Below are positions 12,701 through 24,680 of a stretch of 64,000 bases of DNA, piece after piece; the stretch's first letter is position 1, and each line of letters opens with the position of its first letter. The DNA is from Isoetes taiwanensis (Eukaryota; Streptophyta; Lycopodiopsida; Isoetales; Isoetaceae). Under the pieces are notes generated by a model. It ran no database searches and was not told the DNA's origin. It saw only the letters and a list, made by a program, of their open reading frames with translations. Position numbers and translations under genes: made by a program. The stretch is from contig JAJEKV010000075.1 in NCBI GenBank assembly GCA_021234155.1, positions 3,279,280 through 3,343,279 of the forward strand, written 5' to 3'.

Positions 12701-14122
12701 GCGCGGCCAAGGCTACTGGGCGGGCGAAGCCGCAGACATCGCCGTGCCGAGGGGTCAAGTCGCATGGGCTGCTCTACTCCCGTCCCGCAGCATTGAAATC
12801 TCCAAGAAGGACGACCCTACCCAACCGCCGATGCCGCCAGATGTCATCATATAGATCGACATACGGGTCCATCCTATCCGCGACGGGTGGCAGCGATAGA
12901 AGGTGCCGTCAGCGTGAGGGAAATAACAGCGCTTAAAAAGAGGGTTGCCACCGGTATTATGCACACGAACCCGGGCACCGTTATGTATGTCCGCCTTCCG
13001 GAGGATAACCGAATGTGCCAAGGTTGTCCGTAGTAGCAAGCCACTCCCCATGACCCCGCCGGCCTGCATAAGTATTGAAGACCGAGAAATGTTGGTAACC
13101 CGCAAATCGTAGCCTCAGGGCTCAAAGATGCTCCCATGTCTCCATGAGGAAGATGAGATCCATACCGGGCCGCCACGGAAGTTCGACCGGCCCCCTTCGC
13201 CAAGGGAAGCCTCGACAATTCCATGAGACCACCCGGAGGCACAATTCCTATTTGTCGCCAGGGATGGTATGCGCAGCCGAAGCTAAGGGAGGGAGGGCGG
13301 AAGCGAGGGCCGAAAGTGAGAAGTAGATGGAGCGGAGGCAAAGATGTGGTCGAGAGGGCGGGGCCGCGAGGGAGCGGGGAGTAGGAGCAGGAGAAGGGGG
13401 GCCGTGGGTAGTAGAAGCGTATGCGTGGCCGCTGCGCAACCGGTTGGGGCCGCGGGGTCCGCAGCAGATAGCGTGTCGGCCGGAAAATGTGCATCCCGCC
13501 AACCAATCCCTGCGGCACTCGCTGGCGGTAATGCCTCGACCCCCCGACAAGCTCCCCGCCTCGCGGCCTCCCGCTGCACGGGTGTGAGGTCCCGGCCCAC
13601 GCATGTGGATGTCCCTTCAACATCCGCCCCCGGCGCAATATGGCATCACGCACTGCATCCGCAACCGCGAATATGACAATGCGGTCACGCCCGGGGCGCC
13701 GAGCCCCCATGCCGGGCCGCTGAGAAATGTGAACTGCCTCGGAATGTCATCCGACGAGAATGTGTGTTCGGATGTGGTGGGCGAGACTCTCCCCGCTGTT
13801 TCGCATGCCTCGAACTACCAGATTGTGGCCTCTCCGCCAAGGCCTCGAGTTCTCATGGGCTCAAGGGTCCAAGGTGGGCGGTAAGGCCGGGTCCCCGTGG
13901 CCGGGGTGGTGGTGGTGGCCGGGATGGCGGGGAGGACTGGAGTGTGGCCGGGATGGCGGGAGTGGGCGGGAGAGCTGGGCAAAGAAGGGGGGGCGGGCCG
14001 CCGGTGTGGAGGCTATGGCGGGATAGCAGTTTGAGCCGCGTTCTCGGCCCTGTGAAGTCGGGAGGACAGCTCTTGCAGAGCCTGCTGCTGCTTGGCCATC
14101 TCCTGCCTGCACTACTGCATTT
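9746..14122 (-). mobile_element. LINE-A: GC-rich non-L1 LINE with AP endonuclease and reverse transcriptase, decayed
   Basis: A non-LTR retrotransposon read on the minus strand, about 4.4 kb and far richer in G+C than its surroundings. Visible from 5' to 3': an ORF1-like region (about 13250-14100); endonuclease start SWNCRGFPWRRG (about 13200-13225) and DLIFLMETWEH (about 13129-13160); endonuclease core DLYDDIW...RVVLLGDFNA (about 12789-12860); reverse transcriptase pieces GDPT, IMVGSLFAK and STIDHIFTF (about 11510-11700); a broken YADD where DDV survives (about 11145-11160); PTYKYLGVEF (about 10938-10970); and a C-terminal EDESHTF..CPVFDRIRADH motif (about 10100-10165). Frames change repeatedly, so it cannot make an intact protein. 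The 3' end is a conserved module followed by (CCTT)5, seen as ggaa repeats at 9746-9767. The reverse transcriptase signature differs from the plant L1 in this window. I do not know the clade name with certainty. Confidence 0.8.
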
Positions 14123-14125
14123 TTT

Positions 14126-14790
14126 TATTTTATTTTCTTTTGTTTTGTTTTGTTTTGTTGTGCAAAGTTTTTTCTGCGGTCTCTTTTGCACAAATGCTAT
14201 TATCTATTTCCTGGGCTGAAGTACAAGAAGGTCATTCTCTTTCCACATTGCACTAGTACTACTTCTACTTTGCATTGGTAAATCATAGATTCAAAAAAAC
14301 TCCTTGTTTGATGCATTAGCCTAAAAGGCCATGAACAAGAATAATAAAATTGCTCCATCTTCTTTGCAGCATGAAGTGGAAAGCTAAAGCTCTTTTTCTA
14401 GGGCTATTCTATATAGGAAAAGCATTAAGATTATTGAAAAAATTCTTTACTAGATTCTTCTCGAAGAAATTCCATCATACTGAGATTTTGCCCTTCTGTC
14501 CATAGGGGGTGCTCACCCCTTTTTTTCCCTATGATTTCATTGTGAACTTTAACATTGACATTACAATTCAACATGTGGATAGATATTTACATCACAATAA
14601 TAAGTTTTAAGCCTAGCTGAAGCTTGCAATTGTTCTAGGTCAGGCTTGCCCTCTTAAGAGTCTTATCAATAGGCTTATATGCTCGTATAATATCTGGTTT
14701 CCCAAACCCGAAAGTGCATTACCTATGAACTTAAAAGCATAAAAAGAGCATTTTTTATTCAACTTAGGACAACACTATGTCAATAAATAT
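14126..14790 (+). repeat. Direct repeat right of LINE-A
   Basis: Partner of 9195-9745 and the more complete of the two. It continues without a break into flanking sequence after aatatgtcaataaataca (about 14795), exactly where the left copy is interrupted by LINE-A's tail. No TG...CA ends or primer-binding site are visible that would mark it as an LTR. Confidence 0.7.
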
Positions 14791-15644
14791 GTCAATAAAT
14801 ACATTTTGAAAGACACAATGCAAACAACCAAAATATTGGCAATCCTACAAGGCATTGTTTGGTAATCATATGAAACAAATAAATTTATTTCATAATAACA
14901 ATTGGTGCAACCAATTCCAGATACAAGCTCTATTCTTCAAGCTCTATTACAACTCTCCTTCCATCTAGATACAAGTTTCAAGAGGGCAAACCACTACAGC
15001 ACCATGTTTCTTTGTCCAGAGATTAAAAGAACAGGTTTGAGGGAATCATATTTGAAAAACAAAGCGCAAGGAGAATAAATGCAAACTATTCTACTAGCAA
15101 AGCTTATCATAAGTGACGTAACCCCCAAAAAAGTAAAAAATGCTTGAAAACAATAGGAAGATTAATCACGAGTCGCGTAATTAACCCCCAAAAAATATAA
15201 AATGCTTGAAAACAATAGGAAGAATACCAGGCAATAGCAGTAATAGATCGATCAAATGTCACTGGCATTCCGCAAGAGCAAATATTTTGTAACGTGAATC
15301 TTGTGTTACATTTGTGGTGGTGTTTGAGATGGATTTCCATTAATTCCATTCTTACATATTCCCTGTGTAGAATATTCCATTCTGTACTTAAACATTGAAA
15401 TTAGTCACAATTATTGTTATAGGAAATAAAACAATGCAGAGAACATATGTTACATGATCAATAAGCTTCTTTGGCCCGAACTGTTTGGCAGATTCCCACG
15501 TGTTACGCACTCGTTCGCCACTTTGTTTCCAACTGAGACTCTAGCCCTCTTTCACATTGTTTAAGACTTAACACAAATTCCCCATAATTAATTTGAAAAG
15601 GAGAAATGTTCAAGGTGCCTTGCCTGCTATGATAAATTTCTTGT

Positions 15645-16005
15645 AATAACTTAAATCTTTGCTAATAGTATACGTATATTTGTTTAAAGATCCTTATTAA
15701 TTTTAGTCTTTACATTAGATTAACCAGAGGAATATTTTAACATGGGTATCAAGGTCAGAGGTCTGGCATAGACATTCTATCATTCTTTCTCTTTTCCTTG
15801 CTCCCATAGGCACGCCCCCGAGCACCACCATATTCCCTTCCTGGGATTGATCGTCCTCAATCAAGGAAATATATGATAAATTAACATAATTAAGTCCAAT
15901 GGTTACACCCCAACCCCGAGTGAGTCCACAATAAAAAATATTTAAGTCTGGTCCTTTAGGCTAAAAAATTTCAAGTCCAGCCCTTAAAGGCTAAAAAGTT
16001 TTGAA
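15645..16005 (+). repeat. Dispersed 350-bp repeat (partner at 5050-5400)
   Basis: See 5050-5400. This copy has a slightly longer middle (ttaacataattaagtccaat). Its block-2 counterpart at 33230-33590 is almost identical to it, in contrast to the damaged surroundings. Confidence 0.5.
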
Positions 16006-16517
16006 GCAATTTGAGGCTATCCACGTTGCAGCCATCTAGGATTTAGGGAGCTTAAGAATCGCTGGATTTCATCTAGGATGAGAAAAATTCATCGAAATTC
16101 CAGCATGTTCATGCGTAGCTTAGGAAGTTATGCCCCTGTTAGGGAGAATTAGCGATCAAACTGATTTTGTAGAGAACACAAATCAAATTGGTTTGTTCTA
16201 TTGGTAGCGGTTCTATTTTCGTGCATTCAAATGCACAAAATTATGCTGTAGAAACTTGCCAGAATCAACAAGAAACTGATGAAAATCGCCAAAAGATACC
16301 TAAAAACTTCAAAATCTTGGAACTTGCCAAAAATAATGGCGCCAGATCAAAATCACAAGGAACCTTGCACGTCCCGAGCGCCATTGGCGCTCGACCAAAC
16401 GATCCGGTAACACCTCTTCTTCACGGCGAGACGAGGTAAGAAAGAAAGAGAGAATGAAAGGGGAAATAGGGGATTTTTGGGCCACGCAAGATGACACATA
16501 AGCGTCATCCACGTAAC

Positions 16518-16587
16518 AAGAATGTCAAGTGACGCCTGGTGACGCCGTAACAGGCGTCGCCTGGTTGACATCCTAAGAATGTCAAGT
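16518..16587. repeat. Small palindromic insert between 13-bp direct repeats
   Basis: AAGAATGTCAAGT occurs at 16518-16530 and again at 16575-16587. Between them lies a 44-bp segment containing the perfect inverted repeat GACGCCTG (16531-16538) and CAGGCGTC (16551-16558). The arrangement resembles a tiny insertion with its target duplication. Confidence 0.4.
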
Positions 16588-16610
16588 AAGTTAGACATTC
16601 CTATAGACAG

Positions 16611-16635
16611 AAATGCCCCTAAAACAGGGGCATTT
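16611..16635. repeat. Perfect 10-bp hairpin
   Basis: AAATGCCCCT, a 5-nt loop aaaac, then AGGGGCATTT. The block-2 counterpart near 34194-34222 has a longer loop. It has the shape of a terminator hairpin, but no gene lies around it and this is plant DNA, so I assign no function. Confidence 0.5.
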
Positions 16636-17766
16636 TCACTAACTTGCCAAAAAATAATGGAATTTTTACAATTTGCCCTTTAAAATATAACCAACTAGAC
16701 CATGGATTGTCATAACCTGGAGCGATCATGGCCTTTAATAATGACAAGAAATTTATCGCAAAACCTGCTGCAAAAAGAAGTTTTGTGTGAAGTCGAATAG
16801 TTCTCAATTCTAGACATATTGTTACACACACCAAATAACTTTAGAGTGTCTTATTCGATCTGCTTCGCTTATAGAGCAAAAAAAACGTAGAAGTCTTGCT
16901 TGTAACTAAGAGTTTTGGAGAGTACAACAAAAATAAAGAAAAACTCACCTCCAAAACCAAGTCCAAAACTTACCTCCAATCACTTTGATTCCTAAAGTGG
17001 GGTGTCCAATAAACATAGGAGATTGGAGGCCAATCTCCTTGACAAATACCACTTATAAGGTATTAGCCAAGATCCTGGCCAATAGATTAAAGGCTTGCCT
17101 TATAAATGTTATAAATCCATGTCAGTCTGCTTTCCTCCCCCAAAGACATATTCTTGACAATTACATTGGGGCTGCTGAAGGGCTACATTGGAATAAGCTG
17201 TCCAAGCAAGAATGTCTATTGCTCAAGTTGGATTTCAAGAGAGCATATGATACTATCAGTTGGCAGTTCTTGGAGAAAGCTATGGCCCACCTAGGATTAT
17301 CAGAAAAGGTGTATCAAAAAGTCTTTGGATTCAATTCAACAGCAACCTCAGCTTTAATTGTCAATGGTGCAACTACTGACAAATTCCAGTGTAGGAGAGG
17401 GGTAAGGCAAGGCTGTCCTTTAGCCCCTTACCTTTTTCTGATTGCTGCAGAAATGCTCACAAAATTAGTACTACAAATGCAAGACAAAGGAGACATTCAA
17501 TCACTGCAACTACCAAAAGGGGAAGGTACCTTTTCCATAATGCAATATGCTGATGATACCTTTGTTTTTTTTTGAAGGAAGGAGAAAGTCTCCAAAAATT
17601 TCTTGCAGCAATGGAAAGGTTTGGTCTGGTTTCTGGAGTTTGCTTGAACAAAAATAAAAGTGCTATAATATTGGATTCTGAGGAGAAAACCATGCAAGGG
17701 ATTAAAGTGTTAAGTAAAGATGCAGGTACTGTCATATAAGGTATCCCTTTGTCACTAAACTCTACA

Positions 17767-18046
17767 TTGGTTTGGGTGCATATTCACACCTGGGTGACTC
17801 CAGAACGAGAGTCGTTGGATAGGCATATTCACCCCTTTATTCCTTAATCTACAAAGTGCAGACGATAGTTCCTCATTTGTGGGGTATGCAAGTACAAAAT
17901 TTGCTATACTGTATAACAAGATTCGCAAAATACTATAAGATTTCAAGCGGAATACTATATGGTGTTGATTTCGTACATGCAAAATACAATTATGAGGGCT
18001 CTCGCTGCCCTACGTCACCCCCCGTGTGAATATGCACCCAAATCAA
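17767..18046. mobile_element. 280-bp MITE with 32-33-bp terminal inverted repeats
   Basis: The left end TTGGTTTGGGTGCATATTCA (17767 on, continuing to gggtgac at 17798) is the inverse of the right end (18014-18046, gtcacc...gaatatgcacccaaatcaa). Only a few positions differ. There is no coding capacity. It lies at the left edge of the sequence that interrupts the L1. The target duplication is unclear, so I do not assign a superfamily. Confidence 0.75.
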
Positions 18047-18059
18047 AGGGGGATTTTAA

Positions 18060-18175
18060 TTTAAATGTGTTGGACCCAATGGTTGTGTTAATTAATGTCA
18101 ATGGTAGTTATGTGTTGGTTGTCAATGTCAATGGTTGTTATGTGTTGGTTGTTATGTGTTGGGGGATTTAATTTT
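18060..18175 (+). repeat. Short tandem repeat, ATGTCAATGGTTGTTATGTG type
   Basis: Imperfect repeats of gtcaatggttgttatgtgtt, with gttggttgt in between, follow the MITE within the interrupted L1. Block-2 counterpart: about 35660-35750. Confidence 0.5.
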
Positions 18176-18862
18176 TATATGTTGGATGTTAATGGTTTGT
18201 GTTGCAAAAAAAATCTTTTGGCCCCTTCGGGCCTTAGGCTACCACGCCTTGACAAAAATTTTAGAATTTGAAAAAAACTAGAATTCATTTGAGGCTTTCA
18301 TCACCTGTAGCTTTTGAATTTGATCACAATAAAACAAATAGAACATAAGTAAAAGTTACCATAAAGATAGAGCAGATTGATCCCATTATTCTGAAAGTCA
18401 TAAAGTTTGCAACACCCATACACAAACATTTTTCAACTGGAATTCAAGAGCAGCCTTTGGCCTCCATGGATTCTTGTGGTGAGAAACCAAAGTGGGAAAC
18501 TTTTCTGCTTGTTAGCACAAGGATCTAGAAGCCTTGGAATTTGCTTAATAACTGCCTCAAAATCTAAAAATGCATGGTAATTTTTTACAAGCTTCATTCG
18601 GAATGAGCCATAAAACAATATCCAATAGCGCAATCCTATATTAATCAGCTGGTAGGATGTGAAAGCCTACCAAACCCGGCCGAAAAATTATTGTTTTAGA
18701 GTAGATAACTTAACCAAACATATACATATCATACACTATCAAAAAGATCTCAAAGAGAGCTTTCCAACGCAATAAAAAGCATCTTAAACAAAGCTCTGGA
18801 TCAAAAGTTATGATAAGAAATGTGTTGCCGGCGGGGAAACTGCACTACATGCGCCCTTCAAG

Positions 18863-19063
18863 CCCTTCATGTGCCCATTATGCACCACACACACAAAAAG
18901 AGGGCTTTTGTTGTGAGCCATTGATTGTTGACCATTGGAAAAAAAAAGGCTAAAATCAATGGCCCTTCATGTGCCCATTATACATCACACGCACAAAAGA
19001 AGGGCTTTTGTTGTGAGCCATTGGTTGTTGACCATTGAAAAAAAAAAAGGCTAAAATCAATGG
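18863..19063 (+). repeat. Two tandem units of about 100 bp
   Basis: Each unit starts cccttcatgtgcccattat, contains gggcttttgttgtgagccat and ends ggctaaaatcaatgg (18863-18962 and 18963-19063). They lie inside the L1 interruption. Counterpart in block 2: about 36464-36650, with the same two units. Confidence 0.75.
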
Positions 19064-22000
19064 CTCAGAAATTATGCACTCTAGATGTACGCATTAGTAC
19101 ATCCATTTGAATACATCACGAAATCATAGGAAAACCTTAGTGAAAAGCATACAAGAACACAAAGAAAACCCCCTGTTATTATGCTACATATTGAAAGGCC
19201 TTTGGGATCCAATTGTGACTAGGATCAAAAAGAAGTTGGGATCATATTCCTCCTCTCTGTCCTTGGCAGGTAGAATTCAAATAGCAAATGCTGTTATAGG
19301 AAGCACTCATGTATATTTCTCCTCGGCTGTAATAGGGGATAAAGCATCATATGGTAAGATTGAAGCAGTTATCAGAAAATTCATTTGGCAAGGGGTCCAT
19401 AAAGTTGCATGGAATGATCTGACTAAGTCCAAGAAAGAAGGTGGGATGGGATGCAAAGATTTATTTCTACAGGCACAAGCTCTGGCTGCTAAGATGATTT
19501 GGAGAGCCATACAGAATAATTCCCCATCCCCAGCCCAAAAACTGGTTAGGTACTGGGTATTAGAGTCTTACCCTGTTGGCAGCCATAGTCTCAAGCATCA
19601 ATTACCTGATTCTGCATTCTTCCAATTTAATCCTTGTCCAAATACTTCCTCCATCCTTAGAAGAATGTTCCAGGCTTGGAATATGGCCTCTCTTTGCTAT
19701 AAGCCTCCAATTATTGACACCAAAGCCAAAGAGATAAATTTCTTTTGGCATCCAGGTATTGTTGATAGTGAAACTAATTGTCTGGCACTTATGCATCCCC
19801 AGAAGTACATACAATGGAATCAGGCTGGATTGAGACAGATTGGAGATCTTTGGGATGAAACACATGGCTGGAAACCATGGGAAGTAATAGTAGAGTTGAC
19901 CAAAGGATCAAATCTAGACAAATTGATATACAATACAGTGATGGAAAAAATTAGACATGTGGACGAGTTAGCTAGTACCACCAATCAGTAGCATTTAAAA
20001 GGTAAAGAAATATACTCGGTAAGTCTGATCTACAAAGCTTTAATCAGTCACAAACCTTCCAAGGCAACTCTACTTTGGAATTGTGAAGAAGAGACATTGG
20101 CAGTTGTATGCAAAAAGGGATGGAAAAGCTACAATGCAAACAAGATCAAAACTTTCAGGTGGCTGATTTTACACCAAGGGCTAACAACAAACTACAAAAG
20201 ACATAAAATGGATCCTAATATACCAGATTATTGTCCATTGGGTTGTGGTGAAATAGAAACATCCAACCATGTGTTCCAATGTCACAGGATTATGGAATTC
20301 TGGAACTGGTCAGCTCAGGTTAATAAAGGAACAATTGGAGATCGAGGTCTTATAGAGTTCCTCAACACAGATAACAGGATTTTATGTACAACAAGGTCAC
20401 TAGGCTCCTGGTCAATTTGGAAACACAGGAACAGGGTGGCTATGGAAAACAAGAATCCCAACATTATATGGCTAAAACAAACATTTCTGGCAGAATTAGC
20501 AAACACAGCAGTGGCACATAAGTCCTTGAAGGGAAAGAATTATGATTAGGATGGAATGCCTTTGGTAGATTTCAGGGTAACTATGATTTCTTTGTTCTTA
20601 ATCTAACTGATGATGATGACATGTTACACAGATGCCATGAGGAGACTGAATAGATGGGGAGCAGCTGACAGAGGGATGGGAGTAGCAGAAGACTCGGATA
20701 ATGAGGACACAAATCTGGGCAGAATTGAAGAAGAGGACCTCTTCATTCAACTAAAACAGGAAGTCATACATGCAGCTGCTCTAAAAAGGATTCTTAAGAG
20801 GTCGGAAACATGGAGACACAATAACCGGAGGCATTCTTCTTCATGGACATTTTCTCACCACAAGCTTTTAATCTTGCATCGCGCTTTGATTCCTTTCTAT
20901 CTATTTATTTGCAATACAGGATGAAGCATTTGTCTTACTATTATTCAACTTCTACTGTTTGATTTTTTGACCTCATTTGCCTCGACCTCTTAGTTTCTCA
21001 TCTAAATTTTTTTTTCCCTATTAATGGTTTGGCCGATGGACTTTTCTTCTTGTTAGGGATCTTGTTGGCCTTAGAAGACCCCTCATAAGAATGTGAATTG
21101 TCCTAGGATGGAGCTAACTAGTGGCGGGAAACGTCGATGCATGCTGTTGTGAGAATTGCCGCATGTATTGTGGTTGATAATCTCTCCATGTTATAGTGTC
21201 TTCCTCACTTTTTGTTGCTAATTTGTTATGTCTGGGTAAAGTTGTTTTTCATTTATGTTTCGACATCGACACTTCTTATTCTTCTGCTTTGGCCGTCCTT
21301 TGATGTTCTCCAATCCTCAAATTAGCCATTATCGGATGGGGCCAACATGTATAAGATAATTCGGTGGACCCTGAAGAATTGCTGGGGAGAACTCTCTAAC
21401 ATGTGTTCTTTACCACCTTCATTCCTTTTATATATTTTTACGTTTCTTTTTTTTATTTAGCCAAGCAAACTATCCTCAAGATAAACATTCATTTGATATA
21501 CATACGATGCTTGTATTTGATCCAAGCAAGGTGATCATCTTTGCCCGGAACTCCATGGTCTCTTGTGTTGCTAGTTTTGTTATGTGCATGTAGATTGTTT
21601 TTATTTACAACTCTTGACTCATTATTATCGATGGTTCTCCTATGATCTCCATTTCTCGTCTCAGGAAGGAATGGCAATAACATAAGATGCGTACTGTTTG
21701 GATCGTCGGTGGTCTGGCTAGAGGAAGGAGCATTACGACTCTGGCGATCTGGAACGTCGATCCAGAATCAAGAGCGACTCCATGTTGTTTGGGATATATC
21801 TTACAATTCACATTTATGAAGAGAGTGATGCAGGCGTCGTCCAGAGATCCCAACTTTCTAAAATTCAAATATGCCGAAATTTTTGTATTTGATGGGGACA
21901 ACCCTACCCTCATCACCCTCACGGGAGGTTGGAAAGAAACTCCCCCTCAACTAATCCCAGCTTCCATTATTGTTATTTTTTACCTTTTTTATTGTTAAGT

Positions 22001-22369
22001 CTACGGAATACTAATATAATCAGAGACATTCTGGGAATTTGTCTAACAAATTCTAGGTGCCCATGAGTAATTGCCAAGTACAAATAAAAACTTTGGAGGC
22101 TCTAATCAAAAATAGAACATTGATGAGTCTCTAGGTACCCATGATACAGCTTTTGTCATAAGTCTAAGGATTTTACCAGTAGATGGATAATCTTAAGTAC
22201 GGAATACAAAGAATGGAATTCAAAATAATCCCAACCCTTAGGGCAAAGCTCCTGGCAGGGCTGAAAAAGAAGACTAAGTATTGGAAAAGAATTGGATTAG
22301 ATATATGATTCAAGTGAGGCATTAGAGCATCCACTCGCCAAGATCCCAAATTAAAATTAATTTGCATTC

Positions 22370-22525
22370 GGGCATGGTCTAATTGGCTGGACCTTAAATC
22401 GCCACCTGAGGTCCGCGAGGATTTCCAAACTTGGCAATATTGGTCTAATGTGGGGATATGAGAATAATCCATTGTCAGGCCATGGATTAAATTGACCAAC
22501 GGATGTCTTGTGGTTGAGACCATAA
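22370..22525 (+). mobile_element. SINE, degraded copy in block 2
   Basis: Counterpart of 4351-4505. Box A reads gcatggtctaattggctgg and box B is broken (aggatttccaaacttgg). The damage is part of the general degradation of the second block. Confidence 0.5.
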
Positions 22526-24529
22526 ACTTGCCATATGTACTTGATAAACACATGCAAATGGAAGCTTCATATCCCACCGAGGTGGTGGTGGCTTCCATGT
22601 TGACATGTAGAATAAAGTGATGATGTAATTTGTATTTTTATGATGATGATGAATAAAGTAATTTCCTTCAATAAAAAAACTCCAAATTAAAAGAAAGTTT
22701 AAAAAACTCCAAATTAACGAAGGAATAAGTTTAAGGAGCGGATTGGATAGGTGTTGGGAAATTCACTAATAGAATTGATGGATGTCATTAGCCAATTCCA
22801 CACAAAAGAGTTTCTCAAAGCAAAAGAGTTAAAAGTTGGATCAAGGAACTGGTTGGCGGTTTACGAATCTCGAAGAGAAGCCAATTGATTGGGGTATGAT
22901 TAAATTCGAACCTTGTTCTTGAAGTTGATGTGGAAACCTTTGTTGAAGTCCCAATTCATGTTGTTCCTCTCCATTTTCCATTGTTAGTTCATCTTTTTGT
23001 AAAACAATCGATAAAGCTGCTCTTTTATAAGGGGTTAAAAATGGCTTTATAAAGATTAAAACACACCATTTAATAACTTAAAGATCTTTGCTATGCTAAG
23101 CGTACATTTGATTAAAATTCTTATTATTTGATCCTTTTGTAGATTAACCAAAGGAATATTTTAACATGGATATTAGGGTCTGCGAGGTTTGGCGCCAACA
23201 TTCTATCCTTCTTTCTCTTTTGCTCCCCATAACAACTCCCACGGCACCATTACCAATTCCTCCCCTTCCACATTTGATCCTCCTCGATCAAAGGAATTTT
23301 ATGATGAACCAAGTCTATGGTTACAACCTTACATTCAGGAGTCCACGGTAAAAAATATTCCGTCAAGGCCCTTTAGAGCTAAGAAGTCGACCCACATAAA
23401 GGCGAAAAAGTTTTTGAGGATTGTCTAACCTCCCACAAGCAAATCCACCGAATTCTAGCCTATGTATCACACATGTCACATCTGTCAAAATGGCGTAGCT
23501 TCATTATACCATTAGTTTCATAATTTTTGAATCCTATGGCTGGGACTATTAAAAAAATCCCAAAAATTCTCCTTTGCACCATGGATCCTCTTTCTAACTC
23601 CGTTATCCCTTCCTCCTTTCTTTTCACGTAAGCCTTATTAAACACAGCAAATCAGCTTCCTTCAGCGCTAGGTGGTTGACTTCCGTAGCCGACATATAGA
23701 ATAAAGTGTTGTAATTTGTGTTGTTCATGATAATGACATTGAATAAATGACATCCTTCAATATAAAACTCCAAATTAAAAGAGAATAAGTTTAGAATGGC
23801 TTGGATGGAATAGTGTGGGAAATTCACCTAATGGAATTGATGGATGTCGTTAGCCAATTCCACACAATCTCCAACATTATTATCACTGAGGAAGTGGGGA
23901 GGAGTTAAGGCTTGGATGAAGAAACTACTTGTCATATTTGAGTTGAACTATTTATGTGATTCATTGGATTCTTCGGTTGTTTCTTCATGCTTATATGCAC
24001 CACAATTGTTTGCTCTTGTATCAAAGTTGGATGGATTTATTATTTAAGCGTGCTTTCGAGATAATCCTTTTAGTGAAGGGGATCATCCGAGGACATTTTC
24101 TCCCACAAGCTTTTAATCCAGCATCCTTTTGATTCACTCTATCCTATTTTTTCATTACAGGGGGCCAAGCATTTGTCTTGCTATTCTTCTCTCTGTTTTG
24201 AATTTTCACCTTATTTGCCCGACCTCTTCCTCCTCTCATTTTTTTTTTTTTTTTTTGAATTTTTTTTTTTTTTGGCCCTTTTTTCTTGTTAGGAAATCTT
24301 GTGTATAAAGGCTCCTCATAGAATATTGATTGTCTTGGGATCCAACATTCCACAGTGATGGACAGCTTATGATACATGTATTATTGGATTGATAATCTCT
24401 CCATGTTATGAGTCTCTTCCTCTCCGTTTGTTGCTAATTTGTTATGTTTGATTAAATTGTTTTTTCATTTACATGTTTTTAGAAACATAAATTTACCACT
24501 AGCATTAGCATTATCTTATCTTATTCTTG

Positions 24530-24680
24530 GTGGCCCTTTTAATTGGGTTGTGTGTGTTTGGTATGATGGGGCCTAGTCTCCGGGTTTTAGATGGGGAACA
24601 TTTATGCCCTTGATCCCTTAACCCCCGTTGGGTTCCATGGGCCAGTAAAAATTCATCTTATCTTATCTTATCTTTATTCT
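24530..24680 (+). mobile_element. SINE-like insertion with (ATCTT)n tail, block-2 copy
   Basis: Counterpart of 6515-6673. It ends gggttccatgggccagtaaa and an atctt run. The internal part is shortened and altered. Confidence 0.4.

Larger units (their letters stand above)
2842..20833 (+). repeat. Large tandem block, copy 1 (about 18.0 kb, the cleaner copy)
   Basis: The stretch from gcattcttcatggacattt (2846) to about 20833 recurs in the same order and orientation from 20834 to about 38424. It contains the A1/A2 tandem units, the SINEs, LINE-A with its flanking direct repeats, and the truncated L1 with a nested MITE. At 20820-20840 the end of the L1 copy (acacaataacc) runs straight into the start of the next copy with no extra sequence. 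In copy 1 the transposon reading frames are longer and the sequence is smoother than in copy 2. Confidence 0.85.
16955..20833 (+). mobile_element. 5'-truncated L1 LINE, interrupted by a nested 1.4-kb insertion
   Basis: It starts inside the reverse transcriptase: LIPKVGCPINIGDWRPISL (from 16983), LLKLDFKRAYDTISW, RRGVRQGCPLAPYLF and QYADDTFVF (catalytic YADD at about 17546). One extra T in a T-run at about 17565-17574 shifts the frame. The next frame then reads EGESLQKFLAAMERFGLVSG up to GIPLSLN (about 17765). After an insertion the element resumes at WDPIVTRIKKKLGSYSSSLS (about 19203), continues through IQIANAVIGS and KEGGMGCKDL, and reaches a zinc-binding reverse-transcriptase domain (FRWLILHQGLTTNYKRH, CPLGCGEIETSNHVFQC) at 20150-20300. 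No endonuclease, ORF1 or clear poly(A) tail is seen. It is non-functional. Confidence 0.85.

Noticed and set aside
10027-13884. Many 60-280-codon frames on both strands in the GC-rich area
   Set aside because: High G+C makes stops rare. Only the minus-strand pieces that match LINE endonuclease and reverse-transcriptase motifs are meaningful; the rest are shadows or frameshifted parts of LINE-A.
9195-14790. LTR retrotransposon with the two direct repeats as LTRs
   Set aside because: No TG...CA ends, primer-binding site or polypurine tract was seen, and the interior is a LINE on the opposite strand, not gag-pol.
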